In this document: positions 48,926 to 62,264 of the stretch, one piece after another
How positions within the stretch are numbered: position 1 is the first letter of the stretch
Layout of the letters: the number at the start of each line of letters is the position of its first letter
Assembly: GCF_000002425.4 (NCBI RefSeq)
Contig: NC_037274.1
Coordinates: 15,290,561 to 15,354,560, forward strand
DNA: 64,000 nt
Reading direction: 5' to 3'
Source: Physcomitrium patens
Lineage: Eukaryota > Streptophyta > Bryopsida > Funariales > Funariaceae
Made by a program: the position numbers and the translations under genes
The notes under the pieces: model-generated
Seen by the model: only the letters and a program-made list of their open reading frames with translations
Databases searched by the model: none
What the model was told of the DNA's origin: nothing

Positions 48926-49449
48926 CACTTTCAAAAGGCCTCAACTCCTCCGATCCTGTCCAACGGTGACCTCCAGCGGCACACACTACCCCCCGAAACC
49001 TCAATTACATTCACTTTCTCTGGTCGCTACCAAGCCCTAACTGCAACCTCTACGACATTGAACCCGACTCTCAAATTGGCAGGCTGTTGTTGCATCGCCT
49101 TCTTTCCTAGACATTGCCTTCTTGCGGAGCTCCGGCAAGCTCCATGCTCCATCAAATGACGCATCCGAGGGTTCGTTGGCAAAGGTGGAGACGCGGGGAA
49201 TCCATTCATGGCATTCCAGGGCAACGTTCCTCGCATCCGCTGTGCAGCAGTGCTGCGCGTTGCCGGGTGCGTGTCTGAATGGCTGGCTGTTTCCTACAGA
49301 CAAACAAATCAAAACCAAACTAAACTGAACGGAACAAAAAAGCTTCTTCTTCTTCGAATCCCTCCCTCCCTCCCCCAAGCAAAATTGCTCCCCGGGCTGA
49401 CCTCGTTCACCAAGCTCCTCCAGCACCGAGCTCCCTCCTATTCTGCCCT

Positions 49450-49618
49450 TGATACCCCAGGTACCAACCCCCCAATACCCTGGCTCCTCCCGGGTATTTT
49501 CCCAACCAATTACCCAGGTAGGAGGCCCTAGACACCCTGGATCTTCTCGGGTGTGAACTTCAACCCTTACCTGGGTAGGAACCCCTTGACACCCTGGCTC
49601 GACCCTGGTATGAATCGC
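49450..49618 (-). repeat. 57-bp tandem repeat, three copies, upstream of the PP2A gene
   Basis: Units share ACCCTGG, CTCGGGTGTG/CCCGGGTATT and TACCCAGGTAGGA-type blocks. On the minus strand each unit reads as 19 codons starting HTR/NTR (HTRVEPGC, HTREDPGC, NTREEPGY), inside an open frame of about 218 codons (49693-49037). The copies have drifted at DNA level. Blocks such as ACCCAGGT/ACCTGGGT make local palindromes. Confidence 0.75.
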
Positions 49619-49693
49619 CTTATCCACACCATATTCACACCGTATTGTGGCGTTTTTGTGATGGTGTGAATTTTGCATGTTTGTTGATCGCAC

Positions 49694-50356
49694 TATTATC
49701 TATACTGGGTTTAAGATTAATTTTTATAAAAGAACTATGTTTCACATGTCTTTTTGTTATTTGTTTGTTTGTTTGTGTTTATTATTTTTATTTTTGAAGC
49801 TTAGAACCTTGTGGTGAGTTGAGTTTCTCATGAGTAAGAATTTAAGGAAAGCAAGGGAACATGCATTTATTGCAATAAATACCAAAAATATTATAATTTT
49901 ATATTCATGTAATTGTGCTTTTTATTTATTTATGTTTGGTTGATGAATTGGGACTCAATTGAGGACTTTGGGTTTTGCTTTAATTGGTTTGGCAAAATGT
50001 CAGATTCAAAAGACTTAATTCAATTTCTTACAAAGCATACCAGTGTATGAAAAAGAACTCATTACATTAAAACCAAGAAGTATCCATAGGGGTTACTTTC
50101 AATTAACATAAAAGAATTCATTTTTTATTTTATTAATTTAAACTATTTGAAATTCATAGGAATCATAAGTAGGAACAATACATTTCTTCGGAAAAAAGAA
50201 AAACAGTTTATTGATTACTTTTAAACAAAAAATACATGTTAATACATAAATACATACATACAGCAAAATAATTTCATTGAAATAAATGATAGAAAGATTA
50301 GAGATGGTATAGATTTTATTAATGAAACTTTTTGTTATGAGGAATATTGACGAGAA

Positions 50357-50387
<31 letters not shown>

Positions 50388-52038
50388 GACATTTAGATTT
50401 GTGAAACCATGTTGTAGGATAATAACATTGAAAAATTCAAACCAGATAATGTAGTAAGTACTTATCAATAAATTTTAAATCTTACTAATTAGTCAAATTA
50501 AATATATAAAGCTTTTTTATGAGTTATTTTTAAGACTAAAATTCACAAATCTGGTGTGGCATATTATTATTTTTATGTCTAAAAAAACATTTAGAGAAAC
50601 TTAGCAAATTTGAAACTCAATTTTGTAACTAGAACTTCAAAATTGATGTTATGAATAAATAATATTTAAGTAAAAATAGACCAAGTTATACAGAATAAAT
50701 TTCAACGCTAACAACAAAAGTTTCTGGAAGTAGATATTATATCATTTACTAAATTAGAAAAAAAAAAAAAAAAAAAAAAAATCAAAACAAAACAAAACAA
50801 AACAATTTGAAATATATATCAGATTGTATAATTTTAATGATATGTTTTTAAAGAATAATTTAAATAAGAAATTCTATTAGATTGATAAAGCTTTGCAAAG
50901 TTTTACTAGTTTTAATAAGGTAGTCATTTTAACTATTTGTTACTAAAATTTTAATTACTTGGTAAACTTTTTTCTATTTTTTCATACAAAATTAACCAAT
51001 TTACACCTTAAAATTTAACAAATATATTTCAACTTGAATCTTGTAAACATTTTTGCTTTGATCTTTTAAAAAAAATTAATTATTTTATGAATAATCTTAA
51101 TTATAAGCATAGAAGATAAAACCAATACATGCAAAAAAATAATGATAATAATAATAATTTTTTGATTCAAAACTTTTACATAACAACATGTTGTCAAATA
51201 TAGTAGAGTTCTTTTTGCAAATTATATTACAAGAGTTTTTTTTTATGTCCATTATAATATTTTTTGTTCTTACAAACATGAAAAAAATAATGATTCTAAA
51301 CACCTTCTAAAATTCTATAAAATATTTTTAGATATTTGTACTATTTTCCATAGAAATCTAGAAATCTACAAAAATTTCAAGTTATTTTTTATAAGTTTTA
51401 GAAGTTTTTGAGAACTTTCCATATTTCACAAAGAATTCCAAAGCTTTCTAAAGCAATATAAAATCTTTCATAGTCTCTTAGAAAGTTTTTATATAAGATT
51501 TTATTACATCTCTTCAATACTTATAATCTACATAACTTTTACTCATGCTATTGAAATAACAAGCAAGCACAAGACAAAGCTATGTAGAGTGTCTATAAAT
51601 AGTAACACACACATTGATTTAGTAATAAACTTTGTTTATTGCACACACTTCAAAGATACATGGCCTTTGGCCCAATGCTATTCTACCCCAAGTTTGATTG
51701 TATCCACTACCATTATACTCTTTGCATTAATTCATGATTGCCTAATGCAATGACTACTCAATCTTAAAGTGGTCTACCTTCATGGACTGAGCTCGAGCTG
51801 TGCCTCTAGATATAGTGGCAGCTTTATGAGCGTCTCTCTTATTTGCTCTTAGCCATAATTTTCAAATCTTCAATTGATCTTATGACATTGGACTTGTTTG
51901 TTTTCACAAGTAATAATAATTTAATTTAGAAGCTTAAATATGATTCATATTTTCTAATGAAAAAAAAAACGAAAAACAAACATGATAATAATACTTTATT
52001 TTTGCCTAATCAAAATTTTGGAGCAATTAAAAGAAAAC

Positions 52039-52096
<58 letters not shown>

Positions 52097-53700
52097 GAAA
52101 AAAAAAAAAAATCTAGTTGTTCTGGCTCTTATAAAGTCCTTGATTGTTTTTCTTATATTGTTAATTATTTTAGAGTAAAATTTTAAAATCAAAACTATGT
52201 ATTATTTTTCTTTAGGTGTTTGAATTACCTCACTTCGTAAAGAAAATTTTTGAATCTTCGAAAATAAAAATTATCCACCTTTAAGCTATTATCTTGTCTT
52301 ATGAAAATTCTTTAAAAAATCTATAAATTTTAGAGAGCTCTTAAAAAATATAGAATAATATTTGAAAAAACCATCATTTAAAAAGATAAATAAAAATATT
52401 ATTTACTAAAGTTTCGTTTACAAAAAGTTTTAAGTTAATAACAATAGACTCTCTGACCATTCTATTAAAAATATATTTATTGCATCAAAACATTTTTTTA
52501 TTTTTTCTTATTAAATAAGTTAAATCATTATCATATTTTTTATAAAATGTATTATTTTGATATTTTAAATTTGAAGTGGAGTTAAGTTTACCTATTTGAT
52601 AAGAATAATATCTTATTTGTTTTCTCTACTAACAATATTTTTTTAGATTTGAGAGAAATTTAACTACTTGAATTTAATCTCAATAAAACTTTAAAAAATA
52701 TGGTAAGTCGATATCACTCTAGCATCAAACATAATCTAAAGATTTTTTTGTTGTCCTACCAAATATCAAAATTTAAAATAAAATTTTGACTTAATTCATC
52801 ACTAACCTTAAACTAAAGTATTTTTTTATTTTTTTTTCTAACTTTTAATTCTGCTCTTTGTTGTAAAATTCCAATGTGCATTAAAACAAAATACACTATG
52901 ATTTTGTGTAAATATTTTAAATACTAGATTGTGAATATGTTTTTATTCGAGTAGATTTTTCCAAGTAATAAATTTCAGCACTTATTATCAAATTATTCCT
53001 TGCACTTAAGAAGGAATTATTATTAGGTCAACTTTAATATGATAAAATATTTAAAATATATCTTTAGATATAAAAAATAAATAAATGAGAAATCTATACT
53101 GAACTTCTGAATATTTCACTTAACAAGAATAAAGAAAATTTATCTGCTTAATAAAAGCACTTTAAGGTTGTATTTTGAGATGAAAAATGTCAACAATCAA
53201 TTCAAACTTTAACTATTTTATTGCTTGACTGTCCAAAAGGAGAAACATGACTTTTATTTTAAACCAATCTATAATTTTTTCACACTAAATTGATAGTGGT
53301 AGCAGAATAAATTGGTAAAACATTAACGAAAATTATCCTTAAAAAATTATAAGAAAGTGTTCATAAATTATCTTATTTAAAAAAAAAATTGTCAATAAAT
53401 AAGACTTAGAAAAAAACAAAATAATCACATAATTATTATGTATTACATCACAAATTTAACAAAATTAAAATCACAACAAGAGTTTTTTTTTGTTGTTGTT
53501 GTGTTTGTGTGACTATATACATACATGCACAAAAACAAGAAGAATTTGGTAGTGGTGGGAATATTTTTATATACACCTCCACCAAACTCGTTTTCATTTT
53601 AAGTGACAAATAATGAATGAAGTCTTTAAAACGAAGATTGGAGGGACCATATTTCCACATAAAATAAAGTATAATAGACCCATTCTGCTCTAGTACCACC
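49694..53700. other. AT-rich spacer
   Basis: No gene seen. (TA)n tracts at 50358-50383 and 52039-52063, the latter continued by (TG)n to 52095. A less AT-rich patch at 51.6-51.85 kb has no coding signal. Confidence 0.6.
52039..52095. repeat. (TA)n(TG)n compound microsatellite
   Basis: TA alternation to about 52063, then TG units to 52095; alternating purine-pyrimidine throughout. Confidence 0.95.
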
Positions 53701-53739
53701 ACCAAGTGCATGCTTTTGCATGCTTTTTGGGGGAGCAGC

Positions 53740-55339
53740 CACCCGGATGTCATCCATTGGAGCGCTGGATGGACAGAGAACAGTCGCCTTTGCAACGACG
53801 TTCATCGAACCGATGGGGGAGACGGAAACGAAACGGATGAAATTAGTCATGAACAAGTTCATCCATAAATGCATCCATCCATGCGGTCGTCTCTTCCCCG
53901 TTCTTCGCACTGTTTTCAGACTCTCTTGAGAGCATTGCTGCTGAGCACACCGTTCGCGCCTCCTCGCGATCCGTCACCGCTCGCATGCGCCATTTCTCGC
54001 CATTATCCGATCCTTGCCCACCAAATCCGACGTCGTCGCCCTGTGCGTGGGTTCGCGTGGATCCCGACGGTAATTTTATTTTGCGCCCACGGTGTTGTTT
54101 GGGCTCGGGAAGCTGCCGGGGGGACACACTGTGACTGAGTGTTGCTGTGTTTTTATTCTGAGGAGCGGGGAGCGTGTTGTTGCTGTGGTGGCGTGGGCGA
54201 TGTTCTCGTGCCTGTATGTTGTCCGCAGAGACTGCCGTTGGAGGTATTAAGAGTTTCGAGCCTTGTGGTGGTGGTGAGCAGGGAGTTTGTGGCCAAGGAG
54301 TTTGACGTGCGGGAATTTTTGCACGAGGCCGTTTTGTTGAAACCCTAATATAGAGAGAGGCGGGGGCGTGACGGTGGAGAGTTGCGTGTGGAGGCCGTTG
54401 GTTTGGAGTATCTCGAAACGGATTATGGGAGTGTTGGAGGTTCTGGCAGGAGAGAAGTGAAGTGTTGGTTGTTCCTGGTGTTCACAGTCTCTTGACATGG
54501 AACTAGAATTTTGGCTGTTGGAGTTGGAAAAGTTGGAAAAGAATCACGTGGGCTCTTTCGAAGGATGTTGATCGTGGTTGACCGCACTGGAGCATGCAGG
54601 TGAAAAACGGTCTGTGAAGGGAGCATTACGTATCCATTTTGATGCATGATAGGGCGAAGGGTTTTGCGGCCTACTTCGCTTTGCTGTCGGAGGCACGTCG
54701 GAAACGTCTTGTTTATTTACATCCTGTCAGGAATTGTGACGAGGAGGTTCTTTTCCGAATGTTCCGTGTCATAGTCAGTGTGGGAGCTACAAGGGAAACG
54801 TGTTTTTTATTTTATTTTTAGATTACTGGTGGGCGAGAGGGAGTTGCTGGGTTTTTTCTGCTAGGTTCGGAGATTTATTCTCTTCTTCTTGCGAACGAGC
54901 TCTGGTTATTTCCTTCCGACGTAGAGAACTTCCAATGAGACTTCAGAGCACGTCTTCTCTGTCATGAAGGCAAATCTTTAGTTTTTATTCTTTCTTATTT
55001 ACACTCTGCCTCTGTCGGAGCTTTGTAAACCTCAGTGCTGTCTACAGTTGTGGTTGGTTCCTAGCCTATGCATACCTGACTAGTAGAAATGTCGAAGGAG
55101 TTTGTGTCTCACCCTTTTGTTCTCATGAAAGCTGAGGGTGAAAAGTTCAAGTCGAGATCTGATAGGTGAAGTCTTGGGGACGAAAGATGAGGTTTGAAGC
55201 CCTGTCGTGCTGTGAGAATTTTGTGCAGCTACATCCGCCGGATCACTTTAATACCCGTTGATTATTGAGTTGCTGGAAGCACAAGAGGAGGTGGTCTAGC
55301 TTGGGGCAGCAAGAGGGAGGAAGCAGCACATTTCTGAGT
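53740..55339 (+). other. Promoter and long leader region of the LAMMER kinase
   Basis: A GC-rich block (53740-54140) is followed by G/T-rich sequence with a telo-box-like element at 54340-54348. Short open frames occur, but none belongs to a family I know. It probably contains the transcription start and one or more untranslated exons. Confidence 0.4.
54340..54348 (+). promoter_or_regulatory. telo-box-like element
   Basis: AAACCCTAA, the interstitial telomere-type motif known from many plant promoters and leaders, about 1 kb before the kinase start codon. Confidence 0.35.
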
Positions 55340-58300
55340 ATGGACCGCACAATGTATGAGCGGCCTGAGAAGCGCGCTCGTCTAACATTACTTGATGAAA
55401 ACGTCCCCCGTGTTGATGTATGTGATGGGGTGAGTTTATCCCTCTACTCGTTTTGGATTCCTGTCCATATTCCAGGTTATGGGTAGCAAGTAGTCTGAAT
55501 GGCAATGGAACATCATTTGGAGCCTTTGACTAGAATATGAATTTATTACCTCTGAAATCGTTGTCTTTTTATGGTCCCGAATGTCTTCTGCACCACGCAG
55601 GATGTGAATTATGTTTGGTCTAAGTTGAAACGATATTGTGTTTTGGTTGATGTGGGGACTGGATTGACAAATTTGACTTAGGAATGCATAAACACTGGAA
55701 TTTACTGTCTTTTTTGTTTAATACGTACAGGGACACCAAGTTGCGGTCAATAGCGGGCAGCATGAACAGCTTGGTATCGGAAGGGGATTGCCGCCTGCCG
55801 GAATAGGGTACAGTCCAGAATTCTACAATGGATATGCCAGGGTAGCCTCCCCTGCGTGGCGGGACGATGATAAAGATGGGCACTACATGTTTGAGCTGGG
55901 AGAGAATATAACACCACGCTGTAATCACACCTTTAACCCTGGTCATAGTGTTCGTTCGCACGGTTTAGCGTTCATAACTCTCCGCTTGCTCCTGCCTTAT
56001 TTTTCTATTGGAGGCGCAGATTCTTGAGAGGAATTAGACGCCTTTGCCAAGGAGGCTGGGTTCAGAGGTTGTTAATACCTGATCAAGTGGTGTCGTGGTG
56101 CCTGTTTGGTTGGGTTTTTGTAATACTGCAGACAAAATCATCAGCAAGATGGGTGAAGGTGTGTGCTCTTTATTCATTTTAGTGTGTTCGCTGTTTCTCT
56201 AAAAACATTATTCTGTATTTTTTAAGTACTTGACTGCCAACACTTATTCTGCCGTAACTTTCTATATTGATTGAATGAACGTGAAATATGTTTGAACTTG
56301 AAGTAATTATTACTCGAATACATTAAAACTCACGATCTCAACAGTTTTTCTTGTTAGAGTTGTGCGAATGGCATGTAATAGTATTACTGGGTCATTGCAG
56401 GAACCTTCGGTAGGGTATTGGAATGCTGGGATAGGGAGAATCAAGAATACGTGGCTATCAAGGTCATTCGCAATGTGCAGAAGTACCGGGATGCTGCTAT
56501 GATTGAAATTGATGTGCTGCGTACGCTTGCCAAAAATGACAAGATGGGCATACGGTCTGATTTTTGCGTGTCTTATACTTTTTGTGGTTATTATGTATAT
56601 CTTCTTCTTCTTGTTTCTCTTCTCCTTCTCGTTGGCAGAGTTTAACTGGCAAGTTTGACTTGGGAATGATAATTGAACCTGATTTATGTCACATCAATCT
56701 CTTCCTAGTGACATTATATCTGAATGACATTGCTTAGTGTGTAGCTACAGTAGTCACCCATTTCAAAGCTGAGGTGTGCTTAGTTGGTAATTATTGGTTG
56801 ATAACTATTTGCTATATTATTTTTCCTGGGTAATTTCAAGTACTCACGTAAAATATGGGTGTGAACAGACGATGTTTGCAGTTGAAGACTTGGTTCGACT
56901 ATCGGAATCATGTCTGCATTGTGAGTGTCGTTTTCTCAGACAAACTTCGCTTCTGAGATAAGACAAACTAAGTGATACCATGTAGGCTATATGTTAAAAT
57001 GTTCTCATTGATTCCAATATTGAGGGCTTGAGTGGAGAGGATTTTGTGGCATACGCTTGTGAATTTAATCGTGCCATTTTCTTTCTTTTATACGACTGTT
57101 TCACTTGAAGGTTGGTAAAGTTCGTGCAGGACGACGTTCTTTTAGAAAGCCCACTGATTTCTTAGGAAAGGGGACAACGGGAAATCCTGCTGTAGCTCTT
57201 AGGGTTGTCAGTGTACATTGTATTATGATTCTAGATACAGTTCAGGTGTATAATTATGTCCAATCCCTTGTTCTTGGCCTTGCATTTATAGTAATGGTCA
57301 TGATTGTTCAAACTGGGTAATCTTGCAGGTTTGTGAAAGACTAGGACCGAGCTTATACGATTTCCTTCGAAAAAACAATTATCGACCATTTTCTGCAGAT
57401 CTCGTTCGCGACTTTGGCCGCCAGCTGTTGGAGTCCGTAGCTTGTGAGTTACTTGTGGGATCTGTTCATTGAATATGTCGCGTAATTTGACAGCAGAATC
57501 AATTGGCGGAATTATTGATGTTATATGTTGTGAAAGCGGTAATTTATGTTCCTGATTGTTGCAGATATGCATGAGCTTACCCTCATTCACACCGATCTAA
57601 AGCCTGAAAATATCCTCTTGGTCTCGTCTGAGTACGTAAAAGTGCCAGATTACAAGGTGTGGAAATATTCTGAAATCACAAGATACTTAGGTCACAATTG
57701 TTTCTCTCAATTTGCTGACAAATCGCCTTAATCACTCAATGGACGTGCTGTTGCGTGCCTACTGCCCATGTTTATTATGTGTTAGACTGACGTTGTCTTA
57801 ACCATTGATGATTACTGATAATCGTTGTATGTACGTTGTAGCGTTGCTAGTGACTTCTATTATTATGTGATTCTTTGTTTCAAAGCGTATCTCCCGCCTA
57901 TGAACTGTTCGTGCATCTGGTGCCGTTGTTTCATCTTGCAGACTTCTAATACTGGGAAGCATGTCAAGCGTGTACCTAAATCAAGTGAGATAAAACTGAT
58001 CGACTTTGGCAGCGCCACCTTCGACAACCACTACCACTGTTCAGTTGTCTCTACACGCCACTATCGAGCACCAGAAGTTATTTTAGGTGAGGCGCACATC
58101 AGTTTTTTGCTTTGAGCAACTAATACCAGGGTCCACGAGGGTGTTTAGGTTTCAGTCAATCATTCCATTGGGATGTCCTTGTCATCTCTGGAACGAGGTG
58201 GGGAATCCAGGAGGCAGCAAAAGAGTGGATTCTCATAAGAAGTGCTCTTTTCCCAGGTCTTGGTTGGACATATCCTTGCGATATTTGGAGTGTGGGCTGC

Positions 58301-59237
58301 ATACTCGTAGAACTGTGTTCGGTATGTAACGTGTGCACCACAACGGAGCTTCCAGCAATTTATTTCTCCTGTTCTCCCAGTCTTCTTGTTCAAATACACA
58401 TCAGTTTTAAAAAAAATTAAATTTCTCGACACTTGTCAAGTCTCCTTTACCTGTCTGTGTCCTTGTCCATCTTCTCCCTCGAAGAAGGCTACTGTAGCTG
58501 TATCTACTACACATGACGGTAGCCGTACATGGATCAATATGTCTTTTAATAACTTTATTCATTGTTTGTTTTAGGGTGATGCGCTGTTTCAGACTCATGA
58601 GAACTTGGAGCATTTGGCTATGATGGAGCGGGTTTTAGGTCCCATTCCCGTTCACATGATAAGGAGGGCAGAGTACGTTTTTTTTCTTGTTAACTTTATT
58701 TTGCCCAAATTACTTTGGCTATCCTGTCGGTTTACTTAATGGTATAGAGTGGTCACGCTGAGTTCTGTGCGTATGTTAAGGTTTTACCGACTAGTAAATG
58801 TCTATGGACTTTAATATTGCTAACATGTTGTATGGATTACACAAATATTCAGTCGACGGCTGGAGAAGTACTTCAGACATGGAAGGGAGTTGAACTGGCC
58901 TGAAGGGGCAGTATCAAGAGAGAGCATTCGGGCTGTGCGAAGATTACCTGGATTGCGGGTTTGTTTTATTGCTGGACCGTCTTTTCTGTTTTACTGTGTT
59001 CGAACTTTTTTCTGTCCAGGGTTATTGTGTATTACCGGCCTGCATTTGAGGGATTGTCACAAAAAAGTGTATGACCCGGTTTTGTGGCAGAACCTGATCA
59101 TGCACCATGTGGACCACTCTGGAGGCCTTCTGATCGATTTGCTACAAGGCTTGCTGAAGTTTGAACCATCAGAAAGGCTTACAGCGAAGGATGCACTGAA
59201 GCACCCTTTCTTTAAAGAGTCCAATCGTCGACTGTAA
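55340..59237 (+). CDS. LAMMER/CLK dual-specificity kinase (plant AFC type)
   Basis: These nuclear kinases phosphorylate SR splicing factors. Coding exons: 55340-55429, 55731-55920, 56132-56158, 56401-56554, 56869-56920, 57329-57443, 57565-57656, 57942-58086, 58257-58321, 58575-58672, 58853-58958, 59091-59237. Phases close on 396 residues. Motifs in order: [10 protein letters not shown] before the kinase domain, glycine loop GEGTFG, VAIKV lysine, IHTDLKPEN (Thr replaces the usual Arg, as in this family), [16 protein letters not shown], then [12 protein letters not shown], which is the LAMMER signature. It ends HPFFKES. The N-terminus starts [15 protein letters not shown], as in AFC proteins, and is short. 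The donor after exon 4 (GTCTGA) is weak. The gene looks intact. Confidence 0.96.
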
Positions 59238-61260
59238 GACTTTTGCCGCTTGTTGTTTCTGCAATTCATGGGTAGCCTGGCCCCAACTAGCCGGAGTATG
59301 GGAATTGATTACAATAATACGCTCCTGAGCAGCGCACCTTTGAAGAACCCTGAAAGAACTGTCCTATTTATATTGGAAAAAGCTGCAGAATATTTGTTGT
59401 AGTGAAGCTGAATGAAAGGGACGTTCTTCTCCCCCAAGAAATGGGCAGGCTTGAATTAAGAGATAAAAGTAATCGGGCTTGCGACAACGAAGCGTTCTAT
59501 CTTTCTTGAGGCTCATTGCAGAAGTGATGTTCCTTTCGTGGGCACTATTCTTTCCACCGGTTTCGCATTGGCGTACCAGGTGTGAGTGTACTTGTATTGT
59601 AGGACTCTATCCTCAGGAGAGTTGGGCGGTAGCTGATGATTTCAAGACCACGAGATCTCCTGTAAGGAAGCCCAAGCTTGTTGTAATATGGTTCCCGTAG
59701 TAACGAATCCAGGGTGCTGGTTGCATGAATTATGTGAACTGGTGTCCGTGTCCGTTATGGCAGCCATGTCACTTCTCTACTCTCACACTGATTTTTGAAT
59801 TTGTTGCATTTAGATCCGTTGCTATGTGGCATTCGTACTTCTTTTCCATTTCGTCTAATGAACTGTGTTCGCTTTTGAGTGCCTATGTCTGCAAACTAAT
59901 ATCGATTGTTGTGTTTTTATTGTTATATTCATTATTATGTCCTGCTTGTGTTTCTTTTCGAAATGAGATTAACATCTTGTAGATTCAATCAACATGTGTT
60001 AGGAACCATATAGTTATGAATAATCACATATCACCTAAAAAAATTCTAGTGATGACCTGAAAGGTAAATGCTTCTTAATTCCTCAGATCGATACATTTAA
60101 AGTAAATAAGTTGTAGTCATACTTTAGTGTACTAGGTCCAAGACATGTAATTTTATTTGACAATATAAAATTCTTAATTAAAAATAGTTAAAAGTAACAA
60201 TCTGCTTGTAATTGTCTTTCTTTGTAATTGTCAATTACAAAAAAAGCCAGTATTTGATTTGTGTCCTTTACAACATTACTTGTCTAAAATTATAGAAAAA
60301 TGTCATTTACAATTTTTTCCAAATGCTTTTTTCCGAGCACGTCACAAAATCAATGTTGTTATGCACACAATCAATTAATCAGTCAATTTCATATATTATT
60401 TGTTAACAGTGTATTATTAAATGAAATCCACATACACTTCCATTTAACTCTCTCTAATGAACTTCACAAATAACTGATCAAGCAAGTCTTGCTATCCACT
60501 TGTCTCTCAACTCCATACAATTGGAATTTATTTAAATGCTTTTGCTACATATCACCTCAACAACACAAAATGCAACCTCAAAAAGTCAATGAAATTTGAT
60601 AATAATTTACTAGTTTTCAATTGCTTAAAGCATAACAATTTGCAACTTGTGTGATAGTACTAAATATTAACAATTTAGATGTTCCTTACAAGTATTAACT
60701 TTTTTTGTATAAAAAAGACATAATAATAAATATAAATATAAATATATAGATATATAAGATTTTAGAATTAAAGACTTCAAAATTTTCATTTACTCAAGAG
60801 GTCCGAGATAAAGTCTAACTGACACCATATTGCATTAGCTTACAGGGAGAGATCAAAGAAGTATTATTTAATATTATAAATATTTTTTTCAAAAACATCG
60901 AGGATAAATTTTGTGCTAGGATTCATTAGGCAAGGTTGAAATTTCACAATTGGGTTTTAAACTACCACTTTCAATTATTTTTAATTTATATGCTTTTAAC
61001 TCAACCAGCCATCTTTTGTTTGTTCAAGATCATTCCAAACTTCTAAGTTAAAATTAAAATTCCATGTTCTATCACAACATTAAACTCTAATTCAAACCCA
61101 ATATCTCAATATCAAGTTGTATGAAATATAAAGTACCATATTTGAGTTGTTATTTTATAACAAATTAAAAAATGCATGAATCTTTCACTGTTTTGATACT
61201 ATTGGTCAAGAAAACCACGTATCAAAAACATTCCAGTCTGTAAGAGTTCTAAATATTACA
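59238..61260. other. Kinase 3' region and AT-rich spacer
   Basis: About 700 bp of moderate GC after the stop is probably the 3' untranslated region. AT-rich DNA without recognised features follows. Confidence 0.55.
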
Positions 61261-61450
61261 ATACGTTTTTGGAGAATGGAACGGGAGAGAAGAGTAGTTC
61301 GAGCCCGCGCAATGCTGAAACCCGGGACGTTGAATTGCTTAGTTACAGGCGACCCGGTTCTCGTCCGGGGCTCAGTGCAGGACCATATCAGGGTATAATA
61401 ATGAGATGTCAGGATCTCAACCGGGTATCTACGTGGGCCGAAGGCGCCAA

Positions 61451-61507
61451 GGTTCGTTCGTTCGTCCTTTTGTTCATTCGTTTGTTCGTTCGTTTTTTCG
61501 TTCGTTC
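61451..61507. repeat. CGTT-type imperfect microsatellite
   Basis: Repeated TTCG/TTCGT units in the presumed leader of the trihelix gene. Confidence 0.8.
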
Positions 61508-62011
61508 ATCTTCTTTTTCTCTTCTGCAGCAGCTTCCATGGCTCCGCCTCCTTCTCCGGTTGTGTCCCCCTCACAAACTCCCAATTGTCTCGCCCCATGC
61601 CTGCGCTTCCCCCCTCTTTGGGATTCTGTTTGTCGCGGCCGCTGCTTCGCTACAAGCATTGGAACCTCTCTGCAGGTGGGTTCTGAATAAGTGGTCGGGA
61701 GTCTTCGGAAAAAGCGACCTTGGTACGGAGGGTTTGAGGGGTCGCGGGGAGGGCGAGTCTGCACGAAGCTGGGCGTGCAAGAAATTTGTCGAGACCAAAT
61801 TGTGTCTTTCGTCCAGGCGAGGAGAATTTGGTGGAGCAAATGGTTCTGAACAGCGCGTTGTGAAGTGGAAAAAGGGAGAGTAGAAATGCGACCTTCTTCG
61901 GGAACTTTTGGAGTGAGTGTAACTCTTGTAGAGTGGCGGTAAAAGGAGCGTGGACTCGTGCGGATGTGGTTGCAGGCAGACTTTGCAGTTTGGGGGGAGG
62001 TGTAGGGGAAT

Positions 62012-62020
62012 TTAGGGTTT
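62012..62020 (-). promoter_or_regulatory. telo-box-like element
   Basis: TTAGGGTTT on the plus strand (AAACCCTAA on the minus), about 250 bp before the trihelix start codon. Confidence 0.35.
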
Positions 62021-62264
62021 TCAATGGTCTGAGGAGACGACCAGAGTGTTATTTGTTGGATATCTTTGCCCAAGAAGGAGGTTTGGAGGTTGAGCATGTG
62101 GGCGGTTGGAACAGGAGGGTCCCAATATTGCTAGGTTTGGAGGAAGGGAGAGAAGCGGGAGCAGAAGAATTGGGCAGCGGTGATTAAGGGAGCAGCAATT
62201 CTTGTGAGGGAGGGTGTGAGGGAAATTGGTCAAACTGGCATACCAGGCACGGCCGACGGTGCTG

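Larger units (their letters stand above)
61265..62264 (+). other. Leader/promoter region of the trihelix gene
   Basis: GC-rich with CGTT/CGTTT repeats at about 61451-61507. Long open frames exist on both strands (for example 61269-61883 plus and 62097-61474 minus). They are Arg/Ser/Pro-rich, mutually overlapping and unlike any family I know, so I treat them as non-coding. A telo-box-like motif lies at 62012-62020. Confidence 0.4.

Noticed and set aside
61300-61385. Possible tRNA-like GC-rich stretch
   Set aside because: No acceptor stem pairing or intact T-loop could be matched.
61474-62097. 207-codon minus-strand frame
   Set aside because: Lies opposite the GC-rich trihelix leader; it contains repeat-derived NERKNERTNE and no known domain.
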